Source: Whalleya microplaca
Lineage: Eukaryota; Ascomycota; Sordariomycetes; Xylariales; Xylariaceae
Reading direction: 5' to 3'
Assembly: GCA_022497155.1 (NCBI GenBank)
Contig: MU385710.1
Span: forward strand, 1,674,001-1,738,000
Length of the DNA stretch: 64,000 bases
Positions 48,855-60,565 of this stretch are shown piece after piece. Under the pieces are notes generated by a model that saw only the letters and a program-made list of their open reading frames with translations, ran no database searches and had not been told where the DNA came from. The translations under genes were made by a program, and so were the position numbers. Positions within the stretch are counted from its first letter, which is position 1; every line of letters begins with the position of its first letter.

Positions 48855-49518
48855 ATGGCACCTTCATCTGAAACACTACGTAACATTGTCAGCCAGGCTG
48901 AGAGGGACCTAAACTCTTACCAGGCCAAGACTGGTGCACACAAAACCTCCCCCAACGATGAAGCTGGCGTCGATTCCCGAGTAGAGAACAAGTTTCCCGG
49001 TGCCGAGGTCAGATATGACAAGGATCTCAGCACCAACGCCTCATTTAATAAGCGTATCCCGCCAGAGGAGGGTGGTGATTTAGATTCTCGTGGACGGCAA
49101 GTCATGCCTGGACACCCAGTCAACTACTGTACATACATACTAACTCATTCATAGGCAAACCCGTGGCGAGCACTTTGAGGGTGCTGGTGGACCAGAGCAG
49201 AAGCTAGCCCAGCAGGCCCGAGACTACGGTGGTAACAATGAATTCGATCCTACAGGAAAGCGTCAGCGCGAGGTCGGCTCTCGAGACGCTACCGAGTCGA
49301 CCGTCCCCTACGGTCGGGACGGTCGGGACGTGTTGCCACAAGGGAAGGAGGCGGTCCAGTCCAATATCGAGGGCACGAAGTACGCTCCGCGAAAGGACCA
49401 GTTCAAAGGTTCAGACTACTATACACCTGAGAGCGTGCCGGGGAGCATATCTGCTGAGGGCTATGAGCCGCCCGAGAGCGTCACCCAGAGCTCTCGAGAG
49501 GCTGAGCGATACTACTAA
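48855..49518 (+). CDS. Small hydrophilic fungal protein, GC-AG intron
   Basis: Two exons, 48855-49096 and 49155-49518, give about 201 aa. The intron (58 nt) starts with GC: the donor GCAAGT is the known optimum for GC-AG introns, the branch is ACTAAC and the acceptor CATAG. No GT donor in exon 1 can be joined to that nearest acceptor in frame. With the GC donor the frame runs GDLDSRGRQTRGEHFEGAGG smoothly. The protein is highly charged, with no signal peptide, helix or cysteine, and begins MAPSSETLRNIVSQAERDLN. Composition (Gly, Glu, Gln, Arg, Asp; no hydrophobic core) resembles hydrophilin- or conidiation/stress-type fungal proteins, but I do not recognise a named family. It is the only protein gene in about 14 kb. 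Confidence 0.78.
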
Positions 49519-49821
49519 ATAGGAGATATGAAGCTGAAATAGTGAAATGAATAAATTGATAGGCGAATCTGAATGAATTCATGAATTCCCTGGAAAATTT
49601 GATGTTCCATAACCAGCTTTGACGTGAATGTTGTGGCTGTCTCACCAATTTTACTACTCCGTCGCAAGTTCTTATGACGGGTTAGAACTATAATCTTTAG
49701 CTTACAGTAACTACCTACTTATCACAGTTACAGTGTGTGCAAAGATCATTTAGGTGCTGCCGTGATCACTCTAGTAAAATTGTGTAAAGATCTAAGATCC
49801 GAAGGATCTTCTAGTTACAGA

Positions 49822-49890
49822 AGATCTCTTTTTAGGCCTATGGATCTCGGAGCAATATTGCTCCGAGATCCATAGGCTTAAAAGAGATCT
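49822..49890. repeat. Fold-back element with a 42-bp perfect palindrome
   Basis: Positions 49836-49877 form a perfect 42-bp palindrome centred on CAATATTG, with 21-base arms and no loop. With one or two mismatches the pairing extends to AGATCT at both ends (49822 and 49885). A separate hairpin, AAGATCC-GAA-GGATCTT, lies just upstream at 49794-49810. Similar 15-base direct sequences flank the block: GTGATCACTCTAGTA at 49762 and GTGACACTACTAGTA at 49908. This looks like a MITE or fold-back remnant; it is too far from any gene end to be a simple terminator. Confidence 0.8.
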
Positions 49891-51009
49891 TTAATACCCA
49901 TATTATCGTGACACTACTAGTATATAATATAACAATTGCAGCTTTATTGAAACAATGTTGCCTTATATTATGCTGTGCTGGGTGTTAGATGTTCTGTGCA
50001 CCTGTCTTATCTAACTGGGTGGTGAGTGTATAAGCCCCCTTTTCAACTCTGATTAACCCCGGACTGCTTAAGATATGTATAATATATTTTTTAATTCACG
50101 TTATAACATTGTGTAACTCTTCTGATGGTGCTGGTATAGTAGAGAGTTGCCTTCAGAGCTAAGGGAAGGATCCTTGAGATATTATGACGCTACTCATGGT
50201 ATTTAGTATCTGTGTCGATAGATCTAGGAGTATAGACCTAGGTGTATATACCTTGTCCTACAATCCACTAGTTCAATTCTAATAAAATAGACACATGCTC
50301 TTAATTTTAATTTTATAGATAACTGTACGTGGCGTATTTGGCACGGTGTTAGCTGGCGTCGGATACCTACATATGTCTATTCGTACAAGCTAATATCGGT
50401 CGCCTGCCACACTTGATGTCTCACTACATTCGTGTTTCACACTGTAGAATATCATAACTGACTGATTAGCTGGCTGCAAATCACTAACACTTGACGGAGT
50501 CATCGTTTCCACCAATCACTTTCGTTCCTCTGCCGTCTCGAAGCCTCGTGGTCCTCGTGATGGCGTCGTGATGGCGAAGATGTTTGGTACGGCAAGATAG
50601 GGAAACAAGAGACCACATGCCGTCCCTCAAGATACCGAGAAGTGAATTGACACATCATATTGATGCTTGCCTCATGTATAGAGCCTATCTGGGAGATGAT
50701 TACCATGGCTGCTCGGATCTCGTACTATCCGTGACTGAACACAAGGTAGAATATGGTTACTTCTATTCAATTTATAGATGACTAATACAAATAGAGTATC
50801 TGGAACCACCGAAAGAATATGCTTTACAAATACCTATTATCTACCATCAGATATGGTGGAATCTGAGTTGGTTGAAGGGCGAACCGAGGTCTCAACTACC
50901 TAGCTCAGCTAACAGATACTAGGTCAATAACCGGAATCCTTATATTCCTATTCAGTTTGGCTCAGTGGTGACTTATCGGCCTTGGGTTTGTTCGGTCTAG
51001 ATCGTACCT

Positions 51010-51317
51010 ATGCGAAATCGCCGTGCTGCATTTACAGCTACGCCTGCTTCTGAACCTATCATACCTGATCCAGTACCTCACTCTACGCCTCTTGCCACTT
51101 TATGGAACGGGCCATATGCATACCTTGCTAGTTGCTACTTTGACAATTACGAGTTGATGATGACATAGAACTACGTGAGAAATTAGCGGAAGTTCTAGCT
51201 AGACTAACAGACTCCTGGCCCTTCTTCACGTTACGCCACGGTACTCCAACTGTCCCTATACTCCATGGAGCGTCGACGAAGATAGATCTCTTTTGCTCAG
51301 CTGGCAAGGTAGACTAG
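51010..51317 (+). pseudogene. Possible frame-broken ORF relic
   Basis: A plus-strand frame opens at ATG 51010 (MRNRRAAFTATPASEPIIPD) and stops at TAG 51166-51168. An overlapping frame from 51156 continues with protein-like sequence (DDDIELREKLAEVLARL, then SWPFFTLRHGTPTVPILHG) to TAG at 51315-51317. A single small indel near 51155 would explain the break. The run TCCTGGCCCTTCTT recurs about 150 bp further on, at roughly 51363. I recognise no family; a degraded mobile-element gene is one option. Low confidence. Confidence 0.25.
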
Positions 51318-52199
51318 AGTAGATAGATCTTCGTCCTCACGAATGTAAATAAAATCATCATCATCCTGGCCCTTCTTCTCACACTGTTATGCGTAAGGCT
51401 CTTACATACCTTATTGCCTCTGAAACCAACAAGTGGTATAGTTCAACAGGAAATACTCTTGAATGATATCGTCGATTCTGATGTATAAAGGCTCCTGTGC
51501 CATACTCAAAGTTTGACCTTCGTTTGTATGCTGTTTGCGTTGGGGGTGCTAATACACATATTTCTGGCTACCTTAGTTTGGATACCTACGGTATGGCTCC
51601 TTTATGAATCCTGCCTAGGACCGTGACCCGAGCTATCCTAATATCTTCATTGAAAATTAGGCCAAAACTAATACCCAAGTATCCAGTAGTGATCGGATGG
51701 ATGGAGGCACTGACGTGGAAAGATTCGAGTCAAAAGTAACACACTTCTGCTAAGACCTAAGAACCCCGTCACATATGTAGTAGCAGATTCAGCTATATTG
51801 ATCACTGTATATGACAATGGAAGATGTGCCATGTGACCAATCGACTTAACATTAAATCGATGAATATTGCAGAAGCTGGGGATTTAACTGCACGTAGCTA
51901 ACGAATGGCACCGACCAAGTAATGTGATGATCCTGGATAGTAATGACCTGTATAGCAAATGCATATCTTGCAATCGAATCGTCACTTGATGTAGGTTGCA
52001 AAATTGTAAAGGTATGATACCGACATGTTGTAACTGTATCTGGAAGCATTTCTTGGTACACGATACTGTGAATGTATGTATCAAGAGATTGGCCAATTAA
52101 TGATTGAGATCATGAAAAGGAATGTTTATGCGCAGTCTACCGAGGTGGAGGGGAAGAGTAAAAAGAATTACGTGTATAGCAAGAGGAAAAAGAGAATGG

Positions 52200-52293
52200 C
52201 GACACCGATGAGATTCGAACTCACGCGGGCGAACCCAATGGCTTGTCTACTGTTAATAGCAGGCCATCGCCTTAACCACTCGGCCACAGTGTC
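52200..52293 (-). tRNA. tRNA-Ser(GCU) with 13-nt intron
   Basis: The minus strand folds as a type II tRNA. The acceptor stem pairs GACACTG with CGGTGTC. The D-arm reads GGCCGAGTGGTTAAGGC. The anticodon stem pairs ATGGC with GCCAT around the loop CTGCTAA, anticodon GCU. The variable arm is long (GGG-TTCG-CCC), typical of serine tRNAs, and the T-arm is GTGAG-TTCGAAT-CTCAT. A 13-nt intron interrupts the loop one base after the anticodon (52244-52256). The discriminator base is G at 52200. It decodes AGC/AGU. Confidence 0.95.
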
Positions 52294-53193
52294 TGCAGTG
52301 AACACAAAGTCTTCCCACAATTCGGTTGGACCTCGGTTAGTTGAAGAATCGGCCTACAAAACTTAGTTATAAGCCTGCATGGACCCTCCTGATTGCTTCG
52401 GATGACTGAATATTTACCCACACTGACGAGTTGTCTTATGAAATCGCTTGTTGTTGCAATTACTTTACACCGCCGGATGTTTGAGATGCGTGCCTAGGTC
52501 CTGAGTCTTGGGCCAGCTAGCTGTGAGATTTTCACACAGCTAAGGATGTATCTCCTGGACTACCTACTGATTAGAATTAGATCTATCAAACTAGAGTATT
52601 CCCATCCAAGATGCCAAATGGCGTTGAGATTAGCTACCAGCGAAGTGTGAAATATGAAAGATATTGCACCGTTAGGCGTGAATGGAGCCGGTCCCGGTGG
52701 GGCAGTACCTACCGGCAAAGGAATGTTAGTGGCCTCGACGGCGGGAATGATGGTGTTGAGTTCTTGCTTCGATCGATCCAAATTCAAGAGCGCTTCTAGT
52801 AGCTTTAACGTTTATTATAATGTCCATGGCTATCAACTAATTTTGGTTGTCAAGTATTTTCGGTACCCCTCAAGCGTCCACAAAGAGGGTTCGCTAAGGG
52901 CTTGGACACACTAGTAGTCCACAAGGGTATGGGTTGAAGGTATCGTATATAAAGCAGACAGTGATAAGGGCATGATTGCTTGGATATAATGACAGGACAT
53001 TTCATTTACATGGAATTTACTTGTATTAATGCTCTCATCATTGCTTCAAAATTTGTATGAATACATATCAACGCTTTTGCCCACACTAATATACAAAATC
53101 TATATAAAGGGGTATTTTGAGCACTGCTCGAGTAGCATACACTATAACCATGGCATTGATTATACACAGTATTCATGGGGAAGGGCTCGCAAG
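52294..53193. other. Intergenic region, no gene seen
   Basis: About 900 bp between the tRNA 5' flank and the 3' end of the PPR gene. The small frames at 52560-52914 occur on both strands and carry no motif. Confidence 0.55.
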
Positions 53194-55253
53194 CTACCAC
53201 CCCTCGGTGATAGTACGCCTCTTTATGAGATTACTCCTCTGCTGCCGTATCGAGTCGAAGAACTTGGCATCGTCATCCCTCTCTTCGTCCTTCTCTTCAT
53301 CTTTCTCTTCATCCTCTTCAAGCGGCAGCTTCTCTACATTGTCTTCATCGGACTTGAGTGTCTCCTTCTTCAATTCGTCGAAGTGGGCGACAACGAATCT
53401 ATTGAGATGGTTCCGCATCGGCTTCAATCTCTCCGTCTCGGGGCCAGACAGCATATCGTTGAATATCAGGCGATCGTACGTAGTGATCATCTTCCGCGCC
53501 AGTGCCACTACCTCGGCTTTTGAATTCGGCGGTTCTGTTTTATTGTATACGCAGTGCTTCGCGGCGATTCGGTAAGGCTTCCAGAGGTTATCGAGGGCGA
53601 CGCTCAGCTGTTTGCCATACGCATTCATCGCGGCATTGAAGTTGCCCTTGTGGTGCTCTATAAACAGGCGTCTATTCGCATAGGCCACCCGTAGATACGT
53701 ACGAAGCGTCAATAAGTCGGGGATACGCAGCGTCGTAAGCATGATCTCCAGTACCTGCGTCGCGTTGTTGAAAGAAGACTTGTTGAGATTATCTCGCAAG
53801 CAGGTGCTCATGGCGGACCGGAAGCTTTTCGGGACCATCAGGTTATCTGGCATACTGCGCAGAGCCGCAACAGCGCGAGAGCTGTTTTTCGCGCGGCGAT
53901 AGACCGAGAGTAACCGTGACCAGTTCTCGGCGTCGGGAATGACACCGTAACGCTTGGTGAAGATGCCCCAATACCGCTCGGCTCGAGTCGTTTTGCCGGT
54001 CTTCTCAAGGGCCGAAAGGATCAAAGAAAGGGAGTTCTTGCCAGGAAGTGCATGGTGGAGCGAAGGAGCGCCAGGGGCTTTGATCTTGCTATTCCCGCGC
54101 GCCGCAGGGCCTAGCTTTGGGTCTGCTCGATTCTTAAAAGGATCATTTACCTCCCCGGAGGCGTGGGCAATCTCGCGACTATCCTCGACAGGGATCATCA
54201 TTGTCTGTTCGATCAATGCCCCTATCGAGTCAACGTCATGGATGTTACCCATGAGCAGAATCCTCCCCATCGCACAGACTACTTCTTCATCAATGACGAC
54301 GGAGCCTGCTTTCCATTTTGATATAACTTCCTCCCACAGACCTTTGGCTTGCCCAATGACTTGTGCCACGTCCTTCTCGACCTCACTAGTATTAACTATG
54401 TCAGCCGGGGTATAGTTGTGTTTGTCTTCTGTCGATCGCCGTAGTGCATTGAGGATGGTTGTGTATGTAAGATTGTTGGGAGCCCTCAAGCCGTCGTTTG
54501 CCGATTGCACAATAGTGAACATGGAGTCGAGATCTTGAGCCCTGGCACATACTTGTAGAGCAGCATTCAAATGGATGATATTAGGTTTTATGCGATCACT
54601 GGCCAGCATGTTCTGATATAGCTTGACTGTTTCTGCCAGGGCTCGTTTTGTATGAGGCGACTTAGCACAGCCTCTGAAGATGATGGTAAATGTCTGGGCA
54701 TTTGGAAACTGAGCCCTCTTCTTCATCTAGACAAGACAACTGTAAGTTAGGGTACGAACAATGGTAATAACAATGGCAACACTTGCGAGGACTGACTACC
54801 GACCTCATTGAAGAGCTTGAGAGCGGCATGTAGTCTGCCTTCTCGCAGCTGATAGTCGATCAAATGGTTCCAGCTGACGACAAGCTTCGTATAGGCACTG
54901 GCTTTCCTTACGATGAGTGCAGCATCGTCGAATCTGCCTTTATCTAGTGTGTTCTTGACATGGTTGGCGATGTGCAGTGGATCTTTCATGTATTGTAGTT
55001 GTTTGTTGGCAGCCCACTCTCTGGGGTCGTGGGCCGTTCTGGGTCTGAGAAGCCTTCTGGGCGGCCGATTATCTCTCGGAGTTCCAGGCTGCTCTTCGAA
55101 CTCGGTAGAGAAGGTGGCTGTCGCATATCGCTGTCGACGGGGATGAGTCGAGGCCAAGATGGATCGCAGAGTAGTAGCATTGTTGGGTAGGCGGAGGGTG
55201 TGATTGATGGTGGTCGAGAAAGCTTTCGTAAAACATGCTCTGCAAATGAACAT
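53194..55253 (-). CDS. Mitochondrial pentatricopeptide-repeat (PPR) protein
   Basis: Helical-repeat RNA-binding protein, most likely mitochondrial and acting in organellar RNA processing or translation. Two exons, 54804-55253 and 53194-54726, with a 77-nt intron and a phase 0 junction, give about 660 aa. The frame is open upstream to 55274, but 55253 is the first ATG. The N-terminus MFICRACFTKAFSTTINHTL is basic and lacks acids, as expected of a targeting peptide. PPR-like helix pairs appear at SWNHLIDYQLREGRLHAALK joined to LFNEMKKRAQFPNAQTFTII across the intron, then NIIHLNAALQVCARAQDLDS and NNLTYTTILNALRR. A second cluster includes NSLSLILSALEKTGKTTRAE and ENWSRLLSVYRRAKNSSRAV. The C-terminus is acidic, then basic. 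The specific orthologue (for example a mitoribosome-associated PPR) is not settled. Confidence 0.85.
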
Positions 55254-55386
55254 GATTACCTGCCTTGCCAACACTGGGACGTCGATGCTAATAAGAGAGA
55301 GCCTATATAGATCGCATAACTGGGAAATTTTCGATATAGTCGAGCTTTTGCGAACGCTACATTATCGATAAGGTTATCTACATGTA

Positions 55387-55486
55387 CCTAGGTACCTACC
55401 TAGGAGGTACCTAGGTAGATTAAGTTGTGACGTTGATCGTATGCCGGGCCGTGTCGGTCTGGAGCAGCCCTGGTCGGGTACCTAGG
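55387..55486. promoter_or_regulatory. Cluster of four CCTAGG palindromes in the divergent PPR/POL1 promoter
   Basis: CCTAGG occurs at 55387-55392, 55399-55404, 55410-55415 and 55481-55486, mostly inside the larger word TACCTAGGTA, in the 615-bp gap between two divergent genes. Related TAGGTA/GGTACC words lie upstream of other genes in this window. This may be a promoter-associated repeat word of the genome or a protein-binding motif; I know no factor for it. Confidence 0.5.
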
Positions 55487-55868
55487 TACAGACATGGCTA
55501 GGTACGTACCCACACAACAAGCCACCTTAAACCCCCCTTGTTGTGTTGGTGTTTTCTGACGCCGTTCTGCCAGGTACAGTTTACATAGCGTTCCGCCACT
55601 AGAGGCAATGTACATGTACATACGGAGTACCCACTTCTTGTAATAAGTCCAGGATGATTGATTGACCTCCAGTGTCAAGGATTCGCGCTATCAACGCGTC
55701 TTAGGTAAAAAGTGGCCCGCGTCGCGTTTCCTATTTCCCGTTTCCCATTCAAGTTACCCTTGTGACAATTGATTTACCTACGCGTCTCCTCCCCATCTGC
55801 TAATTTGCACATGAGTTACTTTTTACAACCTATCGTCCACAGACACCGTTTTAAGTCATCTTGGACGC

Positions 55869-58800
55869 ATGAAGATGTCGAGGGCCATTAACAAGCGTAA
55901 CAAGTTCGCCGAGCTTAAAGCTCTGCGGGCTTCTGGTAAAAAGGCCTACGACTCTTACGAGGTTGCCCAGGAACAAGACCTGTATGAGGAAGTCGACGAG
56001 AACCAATATAAGAAGATTGTCCGCGATCGTTTGAACGAGGATGACTTTGTCGTTGACGACAATGGCGAAGGTTATGCCGACGATGGCCGAGAGGAATGGG
56101 ATCGTGTGCACACCTATGGTTCAGAGAGCGAAGACGAGGTCGTCCTTGGAGGGAAAGACCGCAAGTCAGGTATTGCAAGGCTGACATATCTCTATATGCT
56201 CTTGGGCTTACTCTAGCTGTGACAGACAAGAGAAAACGCGAGGAGGAAAAGTCCAAACGAGACGCCAATGATCGTAACATAAGCGAGTACTTCATGAAGG
56301 GACAATCTGCCCCTCAACCGAAACCAAAGGTGGGGTGACTCTGTCCTATAAAAAATCCGTATGTAGCTGGTTGTAGCTGATTATGATACCAGGTGGTGAA
56401 AACCGAAGACGACGATAGGTTTCTGGCAGACTTGCTTGGCGAAGTCGATACAAACATCCCAGCCCCGGTGTCTCGAGCTTCGAAGCGGCATAGGTCTCCA
56501 GAACGGCGCCGTGCTCGCATTCTATCGCCTATTCGAGAGACTCGCCAACCCGTCACCAAGAAACCCAGACTTAGCGAAGAGCGATTACCGTCACCCCAAG
56601 ACGAAAATGCCTACCCGGACGATGACGGCTTTCTCCCAGCCATGGACGATGACCTTCCGCTGCCCGCTGCCGAATTGCCTATGAGCGATTCCGCCGCGGT
56701 CCCTTCATCCCCAACGGCGAAAGCTGTTGAGCGTAGGACTCAAGCGAAGACCGAGCCCGCGGATGAGGATGATGAAGAGATGATGGAGGTCGCTCACGCC
56801 GGTACAATCAACACGGCGAGTGTCAATTTGGCCGCGTCTCGGCCCATCAAGAAGAAGCTGGTCAAACCTAATCCATATCCGTCTCCCGCGAGCTCTTCCC
56901 CTTCAAAGGCCCCTGATACGGCTATTGACTCGTCGTCTTGGAACGATCTGACAAATAAACTGAGTGTTGTCAGTAGCTCACCTGCGGAAGGCCGAACTAT
57001 CGGGAAGATCGACTATAAGGATGCTATCGAGGAGGATGGTAGTTTGAACATGTTTTGGACTGACTACACCGAAGTCAATGGCTCGCTTTGCTTGTTCGGG
57101 AAAGTTCTGAACAAGAAGACAGGCGCACACGTGAGCTGCTTCGTCAAAGTCGATAACATCCTGAGGAACCTATACTTCTTGCCGCGCCAATACCGTAAGA
57201 AAGATGGGCATGACACGAGCGAAGAAGTCGAGATGATGGATGTTTACTCCGAAGTAGACGAAATCATGACTAAAATGAAAGTCGACATCTATAAGGCAAA
57301 GCCCTGTACTAGAAAATATGCTTTCGAGCTCCCTGGTATTCCCAAGGAGGGACAGTACCTGAAACTCTTATATCCTTACACAAGTAAGCCATCTCATATT
57401 TTCTGCGTTGACGTAATTCATGTACTCACCCATACCAGAACAGCCGATTGCACCGGAGATTGCGGGCGAAACCTTCTCCCAGGTCTTCGGCACCAACACC
57501 GCATTGTTTGAACAATTTGTGTTGTGGAAGAACATCATGGGCCCCTGTTGGCTCAAGATCAGAGATGCTGATTTCGGTGCCGTGAGGAATGCCTCTCACG
57601 CCAAACTCGAAGTTCTCGTCAATAACCCTGACACAATGTCTTCGTTGAACGAGTCAGATAACTTGGATGCGCCTCCTCTCACACTCATGAGTATTGCTAT
57701 GCGCACCACATTCAACGCCAAAACCAACAAGCAGGAGATACTTGCCATCAGCGCTCGAGTCTACGATAATGTCCTGCTGAGTGACACAACCCCCGCAGAA
57801 AAGCTCCCTTCGAGGACATTCACGGTAACAAGACCCAATGGATCTGCATTCCCCCTCGGATTCGACAAGTTAGCAATGGGAAGAAAGAAGGGCCTGATCA
57901 AGATGTTCAAGCAAGAATCCGATATCTTATCGTTCTTCTTGGCTCAGCTCGATCTAGCCGATCCGGATGTGATCCTTGGTCACCAACTTGAAGGTGTAGA
58001 TTACAGCATTCTTCTGAATCGGCTGCACGAGAAGAAAACTCCACAATGGTCGCGGCTCGGGCGAATGCGCAGAGCGCAATGGCCTACGTCAATAGGAAAA
58101 GTTGGTGGTAATGTGTTTGCTGAAAGGCAGCTCATGGCCGGCCGTCTGTTGTGCGATCTCGCCAACGATGGTGGAAAGTCCGTCATGTATAAGTGTCAAT
58201 CTTGGAGCTTGACGGAGATGTGTAGCATCTATCTTGGTGGAGATGTTCGACGACGTGACGTTGACAACGAGGCTGCTCTGAAGACATGGGCAACGGAAAA
58301 GACAGGGCTAATGGATTACATTACCCACATGGAAGCAGATACATACTTCATTGCCGCGTTGGCTTTGAGCACGCAAATGTTGCCTTTGACCAAAGTTTTG
58401 ACGAACTTGGCTGGTAACTCGTGGGCTCGGACACTGACTGGTACTCGAGCTGAACGAAACGAATACATTTTGTTGCATGAGTTTCACCGCAACAAGTACA
58501 TCTGCCCGGACAAGCAATCCTTCCGAGGACGACAAAAAGCCGAGGAAGAAGGCAATGATGAAGATGCCGCCGACAACAAAAAGAAGGACAAATACAAAGG
58601 AGGTCTAGTCTTCGATCCAGAAAAAGGGTTATATGACAAGTTTGTACTTGTTATGGACTTCAACTCTCTGTATCCTTCGATTATCCAAGAGTTCAACATC
58701 TGCTTCACGACTGTTGAACGAAGCTCATTAGTAAGCCTACCTATAACCCTGAAGTAAAGACTACTTGCTAATGCTTTGAAAAGTCGGAGAATGAAGATAC

Positions 58801-60565
58801 AGTACCAGAAGTTCCGACCGAACAGGATCAGGGTGTTCTGCCAAGGCTTATTGCCACTCTTGTCAGCAGACGACGACAGGTTAAGTCATTGATGAAGGAC
58901 AGGAACGCCACAACTGAGCAGCTCGCCACTTGGGATATCAAGCAGCTCGCTCTGAAACTTACTGCCAACTCTATGTACGGCTGCCTGGGATATCCGATGT
59001 CCCGTTTCTACGCCAGACCGCTCGCCGTCCTCACTACCTACAAAGGTCGTGAGATTCTCCGCAGCACCAAAGAACTAGCCGAGTCCAAGAGTCTGCAAGT
59101 CATTTACGGTGATACCGATTCAGTCATGATCAACGCCAATGTCGAGTCGGTAGCAGATGCGCTCAAGGTGGGCAGCGAGTTCAAGAAAGCTGTCAATGAG
59201 CGATACCGCCTGCTTGAGATCGATATTGATAACGTCTTCCGACGTATCCTCCTGCAGGCCAAGAAGAAGTACGCGGCTATCAACCTCGTGGAAGTGCCTG
59301 GAGGGAAGTTCGTCGAGAAGATGGAAGTCAAGGGTCTCGACATGAAGCGTAGAGAATACTGCGGTCTATCGAAGGAGATCTCGTCTCGCATCCTTAACGA
59401 GATCCTCTCTGGCGACGAGACTGAGGTCTCGGTTCAACGCATACATGAGTACTTGCGTGAGATCACGAAGAAGATGCGAGAGCATACCATCCCCACACAG
59501 AAATACATCATCTACACGCAACTGGGCAAGGCGCCCCAAGAATACCCCAATGCGGACTCGATGCCGCAGGTCCAGGTCGCTCTTCGCGAAATCGCACGCG
59601 GCAAGAATGTCCGCCGTGGAGACGTCATCGCGTACGTGGTGACCGGCGACGGCAAGACGACCTCCGAGCCCGTGGCCAAGCGCTCCTACACGCCCCAAGA
59701 CGTGATAAAGGCCGACTCGGGCCTCCAGGTGGATGTCGAGTGGTACATCGGCAAGCAGATCTTCCCGCCCGTCGAGCGTCTCTGCGCCAACATCACCGGC
59801 ACCTCCACCTCGCAGCTCGCCGAGCAGCTGGGCCTCGACATCAAGCGCTACGCCAACCACACCTCCTACAACCAGTCGGGCTCCGGCGACCTCGACATCC
59901 ACCCGCTGGAGTCGCAGATCCCCGACGAGATCCGCTTCCGCGACTGCGCGCGCCTGTCGCTGCGCTGCCGCAAATGCAAGGCCTCGGCGCCCTTCGAGGG
60001 CCTCCTGAGCACCTCCGTCTCGCAGCCCAGCCGCGTGACGCCGCAGGGCGTGTCGTGCCCGTCGTGCGCGGCGGCGCTCCCGAACCTCAGCGTCGTGGCG
60101 CAGGTGGAGCGCGCGGTCCGCGCGCAGACGGCGCGCTACTACGAGGGCTGGCTCGTGTGCGACGACCCGTCGTGCGGGCACCGGACGCGGCAGCTCGCCG
60201 TCTACGGCGCGCGCTGCCTGGGGCCTAAGGGCTTGGCGTCCGGCTGCCTCGGTCGCATGCGCTACGAGGTCTCCGAGCGCGCGATCTACAACCAGCTCGT
60301 CTACTTCGCGTCCCTGTGGGACGTCGACAAGGCGCGCGCGCGTGCGACCTCGGGGAACACCACGGGCCTCGGCGGCGAGGGCAACGGCGGCAGCCTCGGC
60401 CCCGCGGAGAGGGAGCGCGTGCTCGCGCTCGCCGAGCACAACCGCGTCCGCTTCGGCACCGTCAAGGCCGTCGTGGATCGCTACCTGGATAAGTGCGGTC
60501 GCCAGTGGGTCGCGATGGATACGCTGTTTGGCAAGTTGGGGTTTACCGTTGCTGCTACTGCTTGA
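55869..60565 (+). CDS. POL1: DNA polymerase alpha catalytic subunit
   Basis: Family B replicative polymerase that extends primase-made RNA primers in the nucleus. Five exons: 55869-56169, 56217-56329, 56393-57383, 57439-58730 and 58784-60565, giving about 1492 aa, as expected for fungi. The introns (47-63 nt) are GT-AG and all joins are in frame. The N-terminus carries the conserved KRNKFAELKALRASGKKAYD and SEYFMKGQSAP. The middle has GETFSQVFGTNTALFEQFVL. Polymerase motifs are DFNSLYPSIIQEFNICF (region II, ~residue 875), KLTANSMYGCLGY (III, ~957) and YGDTDSVM (I, ~1007). The C-terminus holds the paired Cys modules (CRKCKASAPF, CPSCAAALP, CDDPSCGHRTRQ, then GARCLGPKGLASGCLG) that bind the B subunit. 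The acidic exonuclease residues look absent, as normal for alpha. The last exon's 3' third is much more GC-rich than the rest. Confidence 0.97.

Larger units (their letters stand above)
49519..52199. other. Gene-poor region with fold-back repeat and ORF relic
   Basis: About 2.7 kb, AT-rich at 49900-50350. It contains a fold-back element (49822-49890) and a possible broken ORF (51010-51317), listed separately. Nothing else is supportable. Confidence 0.5.
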
